Of a stretch of DNA of 13,123 nt, positions 1 to 7,419 are shown piece after piece. The notes under the pieces were generated by a model that saw only the letters and a program-made list of their open reading frames with translations, did not search any database and was not told the DNA's origin. This stretch comes from Baffinella frigidus (taxonomy: Eukaryota > Cryptophyceae > Cryptomonadales > Baffinellaceae), in NCBI GenBank assembly GCA_026770585.1, contig MU647509.1, positions 88,248 to 101,370 of the forward strand. The letters are read 5' to 3'. The translations under genes were made by a program, and so were the position numbers. Each line of letters starts with the position of its first letter. Positions within the stretch are counted from its first letter, which is position 1.

Positions 1-420
1 CGCAACGTTTCGTGCTAAAAGTGGTTCGTGGTACAAATGAAAAATTATTGCGCCCCGGAATAGCTCGAATTGCTGGCTTTTGGCGTGTTTCCTGGGAAAG
101 AATCCAACAATCAACTTTAGGAAAAATTGCACTTGTGAGCTAGCGTGGCCACCTTGGGGAAGCACCGTTTACACGCCCTGCCTCAGTTGGGTTCGCTGGT
201 TATTTTCACACCAAAAGTTGACGGATTGGTACCGCAATCGCGAGAAATTAACTTCCGGTCTCCTCATTTCGAGGAGAACAAATCAAGTGAGGAGCGCTAG
301 GGTTATGCGTCACGTAGCACAGCCGCGGCAAGCTCAGGCCGAGTGCCAGGATGGACAGGCGGGCAGGCGGGCGGACGGAGACAGAGATAGAGACAGAGAG
401 GGAGCGACCGATGCAGAGAC

Positions 421-434
421 AGAGACAGAGAGAG

Positions 435-480
<46 letters not shown>

Positions 481-487
481 CGCGCGC
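421..487. repeat. (GA)n microsatellite ending in a short (CG)n
   Basis: A nearly uninterrupted AG dinucleotide run occupies 439-476. It is preceded by GACAGA-type imperfect repeats from about 376 and ends in a CG run at 477-487. Open frames through it are Arg/Glu or Ser/Leu runs and are not genes. A related GACA/GA run lies at 678-715, next to an inverted copy of the same flanking sequence. Confidence 0.95.
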
Positions 488-721
488 CACCAGCAACCCG
501 TAGCAGCTCATAACCGGGTCGGGTACTGTAGTAATTTTCAGATACACCGAAGAAATCTCCCGTCAGAAATTCGAGGTCCCTGGGGATTCCTACCGTAGGG
601 TCACAGGAAATATCTTAAAAACAAAATGCCCGAATCCTTGCAAGGGTCCGGGATAAGCTGGTATGGGTTGCTGGTGGAGAGACAGACAGACAGACAGGGA
701 CAGAGAGGGCGGGCGGGGGAC

Positions 722-1740
722 CTCGAGTGCGATATCACGGTACTCAGGGTTGAGCAGAATGATGCCGAAGTTGCCACACCGGAACACCCACCGCGACCTC
801 CCCCCCCCTCCTCGCGCGCACTCGCAGCTGCCGCCCCGCTTCCCAGCGAGGAGAAGGTCCGACGTGAGCGCGTCGAGCGCGGTGGCGGCGGCACCCAGCC
901 GCGCCGCCCAGCTGGCGTTGGCCCCGCCGACGAGGAAGAGCACTGCTGCGAGCGCGCATGACGCGATCCACCCTGCGTGCCGCACGAGTGCTCCCGCGCG
1001 GGAGCTGAGACCGTTCGCGGTCACTTCGCGGGTGTAGAGGAGCCCACGCAGGTTTCGCCACGTCAGAATGCCGAAGAAGGGGGAAACGCTCTCGAAAGGA
1101 CCTGCTGTAGAGGGAAGCTGGTGAGGACAAGAGACAGACACCAGATGCGTGCGACACTCGCAGGGGCTCCTCTTTTCTGCAGTGCGAGGCAAAAATGCAT
1201 GCTGTAGATGCTCGGATTGGGCTAGGCCCCAGGTCGCACAAAAGAGATTCGAGAGATGAGCAAACCCCGGGGTTTTCCGGATCGACTGGCAGGAGAACCG
1301 CTTGGCATGCTCGGCCACGCGGGCCAGCTTGCTCGAATCCAACAATCGTCCCCTCGCGCTCTGCAGCAGAGGAACGAAGGGTGCACTAAGCAGAGGAACG
1401 AAAACGCAGTCCTCTGTACCGTATTCTACTCGGATTCCAGAAACGCCGCGGGGGGGGGCTTCAGTTTTTGGGAATCGGGGGGGTCTGGCACGAGATGCTG
1501 TCACGTCAGCGATGGGCAGATCTCTAGATCGTGACCTGTGGCGATCATGAGAGCGAGGAGATGGGCCGCCTCGTGGACAACCGACGCGACCCATCGGTAG
1601 AAGAGGAAGTGCAGGAGCCATAGAAGCGCGTCGGTGCCCCGGTCTGGCGCCATCTCCGTTGCTTCTCGTCCTCCCCAGGTTCTGGGCGGAATTACTACTA
1701 TCAACGGATACCCCTTGCTGCGAGTCCATGGCTCGTCCAT
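722..1740 (-). CDS. Candidate spliced gene: membrane protein with HEAAH (zinc-protease-like) and CGNFG motifs, partial
   Basis: Three blocks on the minus strand join in compatible phases through GT-AG introns: about 1740 (or 1681) to 1536, 1360 to 1266, and 1117 to 722. Block one contains hydrophobic LLWLLHFLFYRWVASVVHEAAHLLALM; HEAAH matches the HExxH zinc-binding signature, and its position in a membrane-like helix recalls site-2-protease (M50) enzymes. It ends at a GT after codon position 1. Block two then reads in phase to position 0. Block three (132 codons, roughly three quarters ending in G or C by hand count) holds FFGILTWRNLRGLLYTREV, a hydrophobic stretch ASCALAAVLFLVGGA, then FRCGNFGIILLN. 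CGNFG resembles the N-terminal nucleophile Cys-Gly of class II glutamine amidotransferases, which is only a resemblance. ATGs at 1740 (TAG codon just upstream) and 1653 are candidate starts; the 3' end was not found and may lie left of the window. Seen: motifs and frames. Inferred: one gene and its exon borders. Block two is the least certain. Confidence 0.42.
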
Positions 1741-1810
1741 CTATTCGCCCCCTTGTTACCGGTAGACGTCCCTCTAGAGACGATCGCATGAGATGGGATC
1801 CTGGTTTCGT

Positions 1811-1926
1811 TGAAGGGCTACGAGTTTTATTCACTTGTTGTGTAGAAAGACGATCTCGGTAAAAAAGAAATGAAGGGCTACGAGTTTTATCCACGTGTTG
1901 TGTAGAAAGACGATCTCGGTAAAAAG
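1811..1926. repeat. 60-bp tandem duplication, two copies
   Basis: TGAAGGGCTACGAGTTTTAT starts at 1811 and again at 1871. Both copies run through TGTGTAGAAAGACGATCTCGG with only a few differences. No gene is evident between 1740 and 2150; the long open minus frame across it shows the duplication as repeated FYRDRLSTQ peptides. Confidence 0.95.
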
Positions 1927-2131
1927 TGTAGGACCCTAGGGCGGTGCGTGAGCTAAATGTCAAGTCACCCCAGTGTCTTGACCCCTGCCAAGGCACACCA
2001 CGCCAGATTGCTCGAGGGGGTTCGGCTCTTTCCGAGCGTCCCATTTGACGGGGATTCCTTTTTGAAAACCGCTGCACATAGGGGGGGTGACTTTTGGCGA
2101 CCGCCTTCGTTGACTCTGGCGTGGCACCCAC

Positions 2132-2338
2132 GGGTCTCGTGAGTAACCTAGAAGGGGTCTCGTGAGTAACCCACAAGTTCATCTCGAAAGATAACTGAAT
2201 TAGTTTCCTAATTATAATTAGAAGGCCTAATTGAAGTTACTATGCCCTGACTAATTTCTCATACGCAACCTCGTATTGAAAAGGAAGTGATTCAGTTATC
2301 TTCCGAGATGAAAGGGGTCTCGTGTGTACCCCACAAGT
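2132..2338. repeat. Three copies of GGGTCTCGTGWGTAMCC, two of them bracketing an inverted-repeat element
   Basis: Copies start at about 2132, 2154 and 2314. The latter two share 25 bp (ending CCCACAAGT) with two mismatches, and they directly abut the two ends of the element at 2178-2313. They look like a very long target duplication, or like a tandem array split by insertion. The presence of the extra copy at 2132 favours the second reading. Confidence 0.85.
2178..2312. mobile_element. MITE-like element with 23-bp terminal inverted repeats
   Basis: The left arm at 2178-2200 (TTCATCTCGAAAGATAACTG...) and the right arm at 2290-2312 are inverted copies with one mismatch. The interior is AT-rich and contains a perfect 14-bp palindrome, CTAATTATAATTAG, at 2208-2221. 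There is no coding capacity. A 3-bp AAG target duplication is possible but weak. Confidence 0.75.
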
Positions 2339-2420
2339 GGATCATCCAATCCTGAGAGTGTACCTTGATCTCACGATTCTGGAGAATGTGCAACAGCGCC
2401 CCCTCTCTCCACTCGAGAAT

Positions 2421-2608
2421 GCTAGAGGGGCCTATCTAAAACCGAACATATAAAGTATTTACTACAAAAATGCTCAAATTTGTACCAGGATAAGATAAAA
2501 GTAACCTCGTGCCTGGTATAATTTTTACCGGGCACGAGGTTACTTTACCTTATCCTGGTACAAATATTGACAACATTTTTTTTTCACATATAAATAGGCC
2601 CCGCTAGC
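2421..2608. mobile_element. 188-bp foldback element with a long hairpin core
   Basis: The outer ends GCTAGAGGGGCCTAT and (inverted) GCTAGCGGGGCCTAT pair. The core pairs about 40 bp: TTTGTACCAGGATAAG...GTAACCTCGTGCC against its inverted copy, around a loop of about 7 bases near 2519-2525. The inside flank is less perfect but alignable, so nearly the whole element folds on itself. No target duplication is evident and there is no coding sequence. Confidence 0.8.
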
Positions 2609-2682
2609 GTTGTCGTTTGGCTGTCGAAGATTCCGAGATGGAATTCAAGGTCGCGTGGACACCCTAATTCCAGCGTCGAACT

Positions 2683-2735
2683 AATTCCGGCGTTCCGTAT
2701 CATCCTACGGCAGCACCCTCCGGAATGCCGGAATT
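2683..2735. repeat. Inverted repeat, 15-bp arms
   Basis: AATTCCGGCGTTCCG at 2683-2697 pairs with CGGAATGCCGGAATT at 2721-2735, with one mismatch. Confidence 0.8.
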
Positions 2736-2780
2736 TGGCTCAGGCCGAAATGAGGGCGTGCGCCCTCAACTCCCGAATGG

Positions 2781-2835
2781 AACCATGGCAAAAGTTGACG
2801 ACTGAGTAGCAGCATGATCAACTTTCGCCATGGTT
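2781..2835. repeat. Inverted repeat, 18-bp arms
   Basis: AACCATGGCAAAAGTTGA at 2781-2798 is inverted at 2818-2835 with one mismatch. The arm contains the AAAGTTGAC motif that recurs at about 210, 7332 and 12037. Confidence 0.85.
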
Positions 2836-2987
2836 TCGTTGTTAAATGAGTGCGTGGACCCTGACCTTGATCTGACGATCCGATTCTTGAGCATGCGGAA
2901 CAGCTCTGCCTGAGCGAAACTCGGCCCGCCATCAATGCATTTCAGTGCTTGATTTTCTGCTCTAAAGTTCTTTCATGGCGAGCACAG

Positions 2988-3148
2988 CCACACAGCGGGC
3001 TACGAAGGGATTTTCGGCCCAAATCGGGGCGAGTTTCCGTTACCTTATCCGTAGGAACACCCCTATGTCCCTACGGGTTGCCTACCGTAGTGCCCTAGGT
3101 CTTATCACTTAGGGGCTATTCAAACCCCCTTCGAAGTCCGCTGTGTGG
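2988..3148. mobile_element. MITE-like element, TIR CCACACAGCGGRCTWCGAAGGG
   Basis: Arms at 2988-3009 and 3127-3148 are inverted copies (20 of 22 bases match). The interior has a smaller hairpin (CCGTAGG...CCTACGG) and no coding capacity. The terminus is related to that of the element at 6566-6701. It is identical over 18 bp to an inverted sequence at 12583-12600, so this is probably a repeat family. No convincing target duplication. Confidence 0.7.
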
Positions 3149-3225
3149 TTTGTGTACCTTGATCTTACGATCCTGCAGAATGTGGAATAACGCCCCGTCC
3201 GAGTCCAGCTGGTGCCCTGCGTGTT

Positions 3226-3520
3226 TCGGGTTAGGGTTTGGGGGTTAGGAGTTAGGGTTTAGGGTTTAGGGTTCAGGGTTCAGGGTTGATGGTTGATGGT
3301 TTAGGGTTTAGGGTTTGGGGTTTAGGGGTTAGGGGTTAGGTTTAGGGGTTAGAGGTTAGGGTTTAGGGTTTAGGGGTTAGGGGTGAGGGTTTAGGGTTTA
3401 TGGTTTAGGGTTCTGGGGTTAGGGGTTAGGGTTTAGGTCTTGGGGTTTAGGGTGTAGGGTTCAGGGTTGAGTTTTTAGGGTTTCTTGTGTAGGGGTTAGG
3501 TTTTTGGGGCTTGGGTTCTC
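3226..3520 (+). repeat. Degenerate TTTAGGG-type array, G-rich on plus strand
   Basis: The tract is mostly TTTAGGG, GGTTAGGG, TTCAGGG and TTGATGG variants, ending near TTGGGTTCTCTCTC. The heptamer is the plant-type telomere unit, but the array is interstitial and degenerate. No gene lies here. Confidence 0.95.
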
Positions 3521-3610
3521 TCTCTCTCTCGACCTGGCACAAAGGCGGTATCGAGCGAAGAAGCCGAGTTTTTGCGGTTGAAGTCCAGACACGACTCCGG
3601 CAACGGCCGA

Positions 3611-3733
3611 AGAGCCACGGTGGTTGACTAATGCCAAGAGCCACGGTGGTTGACTAATGCCAAGAGCCACGGTGGTTGACTAATACCAAGAGCCACGGCG
3701 GTTGACTAATGCCAAGAGGCACAGTTGACTAAC
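3611..3733 (+). repeat. 26-bp minisatellite, about 4.7 copies
   Basis: The unit AGAGCCACGGTGGTTGACTA plus ATGCCA starts at 3611, 3637, 3663, 3689 and (truncated) 3715. The copies are contiguous with no spacers, so this is not a CRISPR array. Confidence 0.97.
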
Positions 3734-4071
3734 CTGGGACGAAGGCGCCGGTATCGAGCGACGACGCGGAGTTTTTGCGGTTGAAGTCCGGACACGACCC
3801 CGAATCTGGCCTCGACGTGAGCATCCCCTGCAGTCGGAGGTTAGGGTTTCGGGTTTGGGGTTTCGACTCCGGGCCCTGCCGAGAAGTCACCATCCCCTGA
3901 AAGGAGGGAGTGAGGAGTCAGCACCCCCTGCAATACTTCAAGATCCCCTACCGAAAAGTATCGAGCGACGACGCGGAGTTGTTGCGGTTCAAGTCCGGAC
4001 ACGACCCCGCATCCTGCCGCGACGTCACCATCCCCTGCAAATGGAGGTCCCCGTCAGGAACGCTCCCTGGT

Positions 4072-4194
4072 AAAGAAGAAGAAGAAGAAGAAGAAGAAGA
4101 ATGCACCAGCCTAGGTCACTCCACAGACGTAGGCCTAGTTAGGCAAGCCTAGCTAGGCTTGAGAGTACTAAAGAAGAAGAAGAAGAAGAAGAAG
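4072..4194 (+). repeat. Two (GAA)n microsatellites flanking an 18-bp palindrome
   Basis: GAA runs occupy 4072-4101 and 4169-4194. Between them, CAAGCCTAGCTAGGCTTG at 4144-4161 is a perfect palindrome. The spacer tail (CTTGAGAGTA) recurs at 4442-4451 next to a shorter GAA-like stretch, so the arrangement belongs to the larger repeat unit of this region. Confidence 0.9.
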
Positions 4195-4223
4195 TCCGGA
4201 AAGGACCCCGCATCTGGCCGCGA

Positions 4224-4381
4224 CCACGCCACGATGACCTGTGCACCAACTTGGCATTTTTAAAAGTCAATTCACCCACAAATCTGTCAACTTAGTCCGG
4301 ATTCCGGACAACAATAGTTTGAGTAGTGCACAAATAATAGAAAGACGCAATCAAGTTGGTACACAGGTCATCGTGGCGTGG
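4224..4381. mobile_element. 158-bp MITE inserted into a SSDD-unit copy
   Basis: Termini CCACGCCACGATGACCTGTG (then YACCAACTTG) are inverted at 4352-4381 with about one mismatch in 30. The element interrupts GGCCGCGA/GACGTGAGCATCCC; sister copies at 3810-3835 and 4015-4040 read straight through (CTCGACGTGAGC, CGCGACGTCACC), giving uninserted comparison sites. The duplicated target is only GA or GAC. The interior, 4256-4295, matches in inverted orientation 7217-7256 inside another element. Non-coding, therefore non-autonomous. Confidence 0.88.
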
Positions 4382-4667
4382 GACGTGAGCATCCCCTGCA
4401 AACGGAGTTCCCCGTCAGGAACGCTCAGTGGTGCTAGCTAGCCTTGAGAGTAATAACGCAGAAGAACAAGTACGGACACGATCCCGAATCTGGCCTCGAT
4501 GTGACCATCCCCTGCAGTCGGAGGTTAGGGTTTCGGGTTTCGGGTTTGGGGTTCGACGGTTGAAATGCAGACACGACCCCGAATCCGGCCGCGACGGGGA
4601 TGCATCCCCTGTAAAGTCACCAAGGGAGTCATCAAGCATCATCACCAAGGGAATCACCCAGGGAGTC

Positions 4668-4782
4668 ATGCAGCGTAGTTGTGCAACTAGTTGTGCACCT
4701 AACAAATAGTTGTGAACCTTGTTGTAGTTGTACAACCAACGACAAGGTTTACTGTTCAACTAGTGGTATAACTTTGTACAGG
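4668..4782. repeat. Imperfect foldback rich in AACTAGTTG
   Basis: AACCTTGTTGTAGTTG at 4715-4730 pairs with the inverted sequence to 4749. ACTAGTTG-containing ends on both sides pair less well. CAACTAGTTG at 4684-4693 is palindromic. It may be a decayed foldback element. Confidence 0.5.
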
Positions 4783-4812
4783 AAGTAGGGGTCTTGACCG
4801 TGGTCGCGTCCT

Positions 4813-5405
4813 GGAAGGAGTGCTGCTCCTCAAGGCGTCCGTGCGTGACTCACACGCCCCTCACGTCATGAAGCCGCATCACGAAGGGAGTCACCAAGGG
4901 ATTAAGGCAGTCACGAAGGAAGGAGGGCTTCTCCTCGAGGCTTTCGTAGGTGACTCACACGCCCCTCACGTCATGAAGCCGCATCACGAAGCTCCCCTCG
5001 TGTCTCCTCACGAGGGGAGTCACGAAGCGAGTCATGAAGGGAGTCACCAATGGAGTCACGTAGACAGTCACGAAGGCAGTCAGTCACAAAGACTGTCATT
5101 TTAAGGGGGATCACCTGGAACGAATGCTTCTCCACGAGGCTTTGGTTGGTGATTTCCGACATGATTTCATCACGAAGCCTCATCACGAAGCCGCATGACG
5201 AAGCCAGGTCACAAAGCCAGTCACAACGTCACGAAGGGAGTCACGAAAGGGTTCACGAAGGGAGTCACGAAACCCTAAGGAAGCCAGTCACGAAGGCAGT
5301 CACGAAGACTAAGGGAGTCACCTGGAAGGAGTGTTTCTCCTCGAGGCTTGCGTAGGTGACTCCCGACGTGCGTTTCATCACCGCCTCCAAACCCCCGTTC
5401 AACGC
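4813..5405 (+). repeat. Four ~80-bp units embedded in a GTCACGAAG minisatellite
   Basis: Units begin near 4813, 4917, 5114 and 5321 with CTGGAAGGAGTGCTTCTCCT, then CGAGGCTTTCGTAGGTGACT. The first two continue with CACACGCCCCTCACGTCATG. Between them are many degenerate copies of GAGTCACGAAGG. Translations are repetitive and Ser/His-rich with no recognisable domain; I do not call a gene. Confidence 0.88.
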
Positions 5406-5506
5406 CTGGAGAGGGAATGAGGCGTTCATGCACCTGGAGCAGTTCCAGGCCTGGAGGCCAGGGTCTGATCAGTATCCCATGTATCTACATATTTCTCGGC
5501 CGCATT

Positions 5507-5657
5507 ATCTTCGTATACGTTGTACACTCATCTATTCACGTGACTGTCGTAAACCCTGAGCGATCGGTGAAACAATCACGTGGAGAAGTTCTAGAAGGTT
5601 TCGTGTCCGGCGCGATTTTTAAATAGACGTTTTTATTCTTCGTATACGTTGTATACT
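5507..5657 (+). repeat. Direct repeat CTTCGTATACGTTGTAYACT, two copies
   Basis: Copies lie at about 5509-5528 and 5636-5655, in AT-rich DNA. Apart from this pair and the repeats listed separately, 5410-5880 shows no supported gene. Confidence 0.85.
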
Positions 5658-5882
5658 TGGTGATATATGACTCTGGGTAGGTGACTCCCTAGAGCATCTT
5701 TCTGCTCTCGCGTGAGAGGAACCGTTCCAAGCCTGCCCAGAGAGAGGACAGTCCGATCATTCCAGCGGTTCCAAGTCGACAGTTATGAGAGCGGTTTTGA
5801 CTTGACACTTTCGTGCCAGCACCGTCAACGTGTGGCGTTGTTTCAGTATTTTCGCTGACCCCCGTCGGGAAACAAAGACCTC

Positions 5883-5904
5883 CTGATGAAACGCGTTTCA
5901 TCAG
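5883..5904. repeat. Perfect 22-bp palindrome centred on ACGCGT
   Basis: CTGATGAAACG is followed at once by its own reverse complement. The right half runs into the recurrent TTTCATCA..GCCTCC junction unit, so the palindrome may have formed where two inverted copies met. Confidence 0.97.
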
Positions 5905-5939
5905 AGCCTCCAAACCCCCGTTCAGCGCCTAGGGGTTGG

Positions 5940-6435
5940 AGGTTGGAGTTTAGTGTTTAGTGTTTAGTGTTGAGTGTTTAGTGTTTAGTGTTTAGTGTTT
6001 CGAGTTCACTGTTTAGGGTTTAGGGTTTAGGGTTCAGGGGGCAGGGGGCAGGTTTTAGGAAGCAGGGTTTATGGGGCAGGGTTTAGGGGGCAGGGTTTAG
6101 GGGGGCAGGGTTTCAGGTTTGGGGTTCAGGGACACACGCTGCATCACCACCTCTAGGCCCCCGTTCAGCACCTAGGGGTTGGGGGTTAGGGGTTAGGGTT
6201 TAGGGTTTAGGGTTTAGGGTTTAGGGTTTAGGGTTCAGGGTGCAGGGTTTAGAGTGTAGGGTTAAGGGTTTAGAGTGCAGGGTTTAGGGTTTAGGGTTTA
6301 GGGTTTGGGGTTTAGGGTTTAGGGTTCATGATTCAGGTTTCAGGATTCAGGGTATAGGGTTCAGGGTTCAGGGTTCAGGGTTCAGGGTTCAGGGTTTAGG
6401 GCTTAGAGTGCAGGGTTTAGGGGTTGAGGGGTAAG
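5940..6435 (+). repeat. Telomere-like arrays with homogenised sub-blocks
   Basis: Sub-blocks include TTTAGTG (5948-6000), TTTAGGG (6015-6035, 6190-6235) and TTCAGGG (about 6358-6395), plus TTTAGGGGGCAGGG-type longer units. One junction repeat interrupts at 6131-6170. No gene is present. Confidence 0.95.
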
Positions 6436-6484
6436 CACCCTCTGGAGGTCCTTGTTTCCCGCGTCCAGCGCCAGTTCCCCCCGC

Positions 6485-6730
6485 ACTGCAAAAGTGGTCA
6501 TCCCAAAAGTGGTCAGTCGCCCCATAAGTGGTCAGTCATCCCGAAAGTCGTCAGTCGCCCCATACCACACGGTGGACTACGAGGGTTTCGTTGGGGCCGG
6601 ATTTTAGGGTGTAACGTGACCAACTTGCATTAGAAAAGCCTTGAAGTTAATTATCTCTGGACAGGTTGACTTTTGATGAAAGGTTCGTAGTCCACCGTGT
6701 GCAGTGGTCAGCCATCCCAAAAGTGGCCAG
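6485..6730 (+). repeat. Short tandem unit AGTGGTCAGTCRYCCCRWAA
   Basis: Four to five degenerate copies of about 17-35 bp lie at 6492-6564, and another at 6702-6727. The array is interrupted by the element at 6566-6701; neighbouring copies show uninterrupted CCCCATAAGTGGTCAG. Confidence 0.8.
6566..6701. mobile_element. 136-bp MITE, TIR CACACGGTGGACTACGA
   Basis: The 17-bp ends are perfectly inverted, with weaker pairing for a further 8-10 bp. The element sits inside a tandem array, so CCCCATA|AGTGG elsewhere shows the uninserted form. It has no coding capacity. The terminus resembles that of 2988-3148 (CCACACAGCGGGCTACGA). The internal GTAACGTGACCAA reappears inverted at 6987-6999. Confidence 0.85.
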
Positions 6731-6986
6731 GTGCCACCTACGCGGGAGGGCTACATGTCATTTTTGCGTCCTTCTAGTATTTTCCCTTGAAAACGGCAAA
6801 CGTTACCGGAAATGCCCACACATAATTGACTTTGATCTTGCCGGCAACCGCAAGACAAGGTATCCTATCTGCTAACCGCGCATCTACCCCTCCCCCGTAG
6901 ACAGGGAGCGCACGTCTCCACTTGAGGCTGGAAAGGGGTGCATTTTAAAAGTAGGGTTGTTGAATTTGTACCAGTCACGGGCGGGC

Positions 6987-7028
6987 TTGGTCACGTTACT
7001 CACGTGCATACGGGAGTAACATGACCAA
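6987..7028. repeat. Hairpin, 15-bp arms
   Basis: TTGGTCACGTTACTC at 6987-7001 is inverted at 7014-7028 with one mismatch. AGTCRCGG just outside may extend the pairing. Confidence 0.85.
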
Positions 7029-7136
7029 CCGCGACTATTTGTGTGAACATTAGGACACACCGCCCAGCTTGTAAAGGAAGCCCAGTTTAAAAAACTCACT
7101 TTTCTAGCCCCGAGTGGCTGAGCGCCCCCATCACTA

Positions 7137-7276
7137 CACTGCCAGGCCGGAGTTTTTGTTTTAGTCAACTCACCTGCGAATGTGTAGTAAAGAAGTACAC
7201 GTAACGTGTACCTCGTTTCTAAGTTGACAGATTTTGTGGGTGAATTGACTTTTACAAAATATCCGGCCTGGCAGTG
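7137..7276. mobile_element. 140-bp MITE with 5-bp target duplication CACTA
   Basis: CACTGCCAGGCCGGA ends are inverted and perfect for 15 bp, then imperfect to about 36 bp. The direct repeat CACTA lies immediately outside both ends (7132-7136, 7277-7281). The interior 7217-7256 shares about 37 bp, inverted, with the element at 4224-4381, although their termini differ. No coding capacity. Confidence 0.88.
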
Positions 7277-7419
7277 CACTAGAGCAGTTTTCGCATCTGT
7301 TGGCTTTTCGCGAAAATACTGAAACGGTGCCAAAAGTTGACGATGCTGGTACTAAATAATGAAACAGTGCCAGCATTCGGTGCTGGTACTAAAGTGGCTG
7401 GTGCTGGTACTAAAACGTC

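Larger units (their letters stand above)
2358..3197 (+). repeat. Dispersed ~45-bp repeat, three copies (2358-2400, 2862-2909, 3152-3197)
   Basis: Each copy reads approximately ACCTTGATCTYACGATYC, followed by a variable SAGAATGTGSAAYA and usually CGCCCC. The copies lie between, and partly beside, inverted-repeat elements, so they may be host sequence duplicated together with them. Function unknown. Confidence 0.75.
3548..4615 (+). repeat. About seven copies of a coding-like unit (VSSDDAEFLRLKSGHDPESG...)
   Basis: Copies begin near 3548 (truncated), 3752, 3866 (3' half), 3957, 4186 (split), 4468 and 4557. The core GTATCGAGCGACGACGCGGA continues to CGACGTSACCATCCCCTGCA. In one frame the fuller copies keep SSDDAEFLRxKSGHDP and then DVxIPC, with differences that often preserve the frame. 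The fullest copy (3957-4070) adds KWRSPSGTL. Two copies run directly into telomere-like sequence after GTCGGAGG. No known domain is recognised. It may be a duplicated exon or a satellite derived from one; no splice structure is assigned. Confidence 0.7.
5364..6178 (+). repeat. Recurring ~40-bp junction: CATCACCGCCTCCAAACCCC...GTTCAGCGCC
   Basis: Copies at about 5364-5408, 5894-5935 and 6131-6170 read TTTCATCAxxGCCTCCAAAC, then CCCCGTTCARCGCCTAGGGG. The last two lead directly into TTTAGGG-like arrays. They mark a fixed unit-to-array boundary. Confidence 0.8.
5809..7356. repeat. 47-bp dispersed repeat, copies at 5809-5855 (minus) and 7310-7356 (plus)
   Basis: Both read GCGAAAATACTGAAAC, then GCCAMAMGTTGACGRTGCTG, then GYACKAAA. 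About 38 of 47 positions agree. At the second site TGCTGGTACTAAA is repeated three times (7344, 7381, 7402). The span given covers both copies; the intervening DNA is described separately. Confidence 0.8.

Noticed and set aside
590-2182. A 530-codon open frame on the minus strand read as one intact gene
   Set aside because: It crosses a 60-bp tandem duplication, microsatellites and parts with no coding character. Better protein signals (HEAAH) are in another frame, which fits exons better than one long gene.
3611-3733. CRISPR array
   Set aside because: Repeats are directly adjacent with no spacers, and the context is eukaryotic; this is a minisatellite.
4820-5104. Ser/His-rich small protein gene
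   Set aside because: It is the direct translation of the GTCACGAAG minisatellite; no flanking gene signals.
5507-5657. loxP-like recombination sites (CTTCGTATA)
   Set aside because: Only nine bases match one arm, no inverted second arm or correct spacer is present, and the context is an ordinary direct repeat.
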